Below, one piece after another: positions 5,939 to 6,882 of a stretch of 6,882 nucleotides of DNA. How positions within the stretch are numbered: the stretch's first letter is position 1; each line of letters begins with the position of its first letter. The DNA is taken from the NCBI GenBank assembly GCA_040007355.1, contig JBDTVE010000022.1, forward strand, positions 1 through 6,882, in the 5' to 3' direction. The stretch is from JACMLD01 sp040007355. Lineage in GTDB: Bacteria; Bacteroidota; Bacteroidia; Chitinophagales; Chitinophagaceae. The notes beneath the pieces are model-generated. The model was not told the DNA's origin and did no database searches. It saw only the letters and a list, made by a program, of their open reading frames with translations. The position numbers and the translations under genes were made by a program.

Positions 5939-6882
5939 ATGAAGAAATTGCTTACACTTGTTTTGCTGATGTATGGCACCTATAGCTATGCACAGCTATA
6001 CAATAATGAATGGATTGATTTTTCAAAAACATATTATAAATTCAAAACAAACCGTACCGGTCTGTTTCGCATCCCCGAATCAACACTGGCAGGTATTGGC
6101 CTAGGTGCGGTTCCCGCCCAGCAATTTAAATTATGGAGAAATGGCCAGGAAATAACGCTGTACACTTCTGTAGCAAGCGGCGCTTTGCCGGCCAACGGCT
6201 TCATTGAATTCTGGGGCGAAGCGAATGACGGTAAGGCCGATAAGCCACTATACCGCGACCCGGCCTACCAGCACACGGATAAATGGAGCCTGGAAGATGA
6301 TACAGCTGTTTATTTTTTAACCGCGGACCCGGCTGCCTTAAACCAGCGTTTTGCCGATGTCCCCAATAATACAGCCGCCAATGTATTGCCTGCAGAGCCC
6401 TATTTTATGTATACTTCGGGCAGGTATTTTAAAGAACAGATCAATGCGGGTTTTGCGGCCGTGATAGGTGAATATGTATATTCTTCTTCTTATGATAAGG
6501 GAGAGTTCTGGAGTACCACCGATATTTATCCGGGTACGCCCCGTACAGACCAGCAACTGGCGCTTTTTCCGTATTCTTCGGGTCCAACGGCTTCTTTGAA
6601 GTTTGGTGCGGTTGGAAACGCGTTGAATGGCAGAACGATACAGGCAAAGGTGAACAATACCATAGTAAAAGATACCATTTGCGACTATTTCAATGATATA
6701 GTGGCTAATTCCCAGTTCCCGGCATCCTTATTAAACACAGGCAGTGCAGATATAACGTTTACCAATGTGTCTACCGCCACACCCGCGGTTAACAACGACA
6801 GGATGGTGGTTTCATTTTACGAGCTTACTTACCCGCGCCAGTTTAATTTTGGCGCAGCGGCTAATTTTAAATTTACTTTACC
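5939..6882 (+). CDS. PorU2-like putative type IX secretion sortase, N-terminal part, runs off the window
   Basis: An open frame of 314 codons from ATG 5939 to the window edge, without a stop. Residues 1-18 are a signal peptide (KKLLTLVLLMYGTYSYA, cleaved before Gln19). The mature start, YNNEWIDFSKTYYKFK (21-36), followed by TGLFRIPESTLAGIGL (40-55), FKLWRNGQE (63-71) and FIEFWGEANDGKADKPLYRD (88-107), resembles what I recall as the N-terminal region of Chitinophagaceae proteins named putative T9SS sortase PorU2. It also parallels the N-domain of PorU, the C25 (gingipain-like) peptidase that removes C-terminal sorting signals and attaches cargo at the cell surface. The catalytic His/Cys domain would lie to the right of the window, so activity cannot be judged. 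These proteins exceed 1,000 aa, so most of the gene is missing here. The 34-bp gap to the upstream barrel gene suggests co-transcription. ATG has A at -3 and no Shine-Dalgarno sequence. The reading frame is certain; the PorU2 assignment is moderately sure. Confidence 0.72.
   Translation, partial: MKKLLTLVLLMYGTYSYAQLYNNEWIDFSKTYYKFKTNRTGLFRIPESTLAGIGLGAVPAQQFKLWRNGQEITLYTSVASGALPANGFIEFWGEANDGKADKPLYRDPAYQHTDKWSLEDDTAVYFLTADPAALNQRFADVPNNTAANVLPAEPYFMYTSGRYFKEQINAGFAAVIGEYVYSSSYDKGEFWSTTDIYPGTPRTDQQLALFPYSSGPTASLKFGAVGNALNGRTIQAKVNNTIVKDTICDYFNDIVANSQFPASLLNTGSADITFTNVSTATPAVNNDRMVVSFYELTYPRQFNFGAAANFKFTL

Noticed and set aside
6338..6647. Minus-strand open frames under the PorU2-like gene
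   Set aside because: The plus frame is continuously open from a signal peptide to the window edge and matches a protein family; the minus frames show nothing recognisable.

Overview
This window looks like core chromosome of a Bacteroidota bacterium, most likely of the Chitinophagaceae/Sphingobacteriia side. The evidence is: promoter-like TAnnTTTG boxes (the Bacteroidota -7 element) just upstream of two housekeeping genes; starts without Shine-Dalgarno sequences but usually with A at -3; and at the right end a pair of genes resembling the PorV2 and PorU2 proteins of type IX secretion, a system confined to this phylum. No mobile element, tRNA, rRNA or CRISPR array is visible. The genus placement is inferred from recalled protein resemblance, not from a search.

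Layout, left to right: (1) 1-984 (+), the 3' four-fifths of an HI0933/YhiN/BaiN-like flavoprotein that begins left of the window. (2) A 156-bp gap holding a TATCTTTG box and a very short leader with a small hairpin. (3) 1141-3063 (+), rpsA, a six-S1-domain ribosomal protein S1, closed by a good intrinsic terminator at 3137-3165. (4) A convergent, G-rich spacer with no gene. (5) 3310-4587 (-), tyrS, tyrosyl-tRNA synthetase. (6) A 210-bp divergent intergenic region with a clear tyrS promoter box and weaker candidates for the opposite strand. (7) 4798-5904 (+), a secreted PorV/PorQ-family outer-membrane beta-barrel (PorV2-like). Only 34 bp further on comes (8) 5939 to the right edge (+), the N-terminal part of a large secreted protein resembling PorU2, a putative T9SS sortase of the C25 peptidase family. 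This last gene is open to the window edge.

Functionally, rpsA and tyrS are unrelated translation genes that happen to face each other. The porV2-porU2 pair looks like a two-gene operon that parallels the canonical PorV-PorU partnership (barrel plus sortase on the cell surface). It is the least characterised part of the window. The other points worth a second look are a low-complexity insertion in the flavoprotein, the hairpin in the rpsA leader, and a hairpin spanning the tyrS stop codon.
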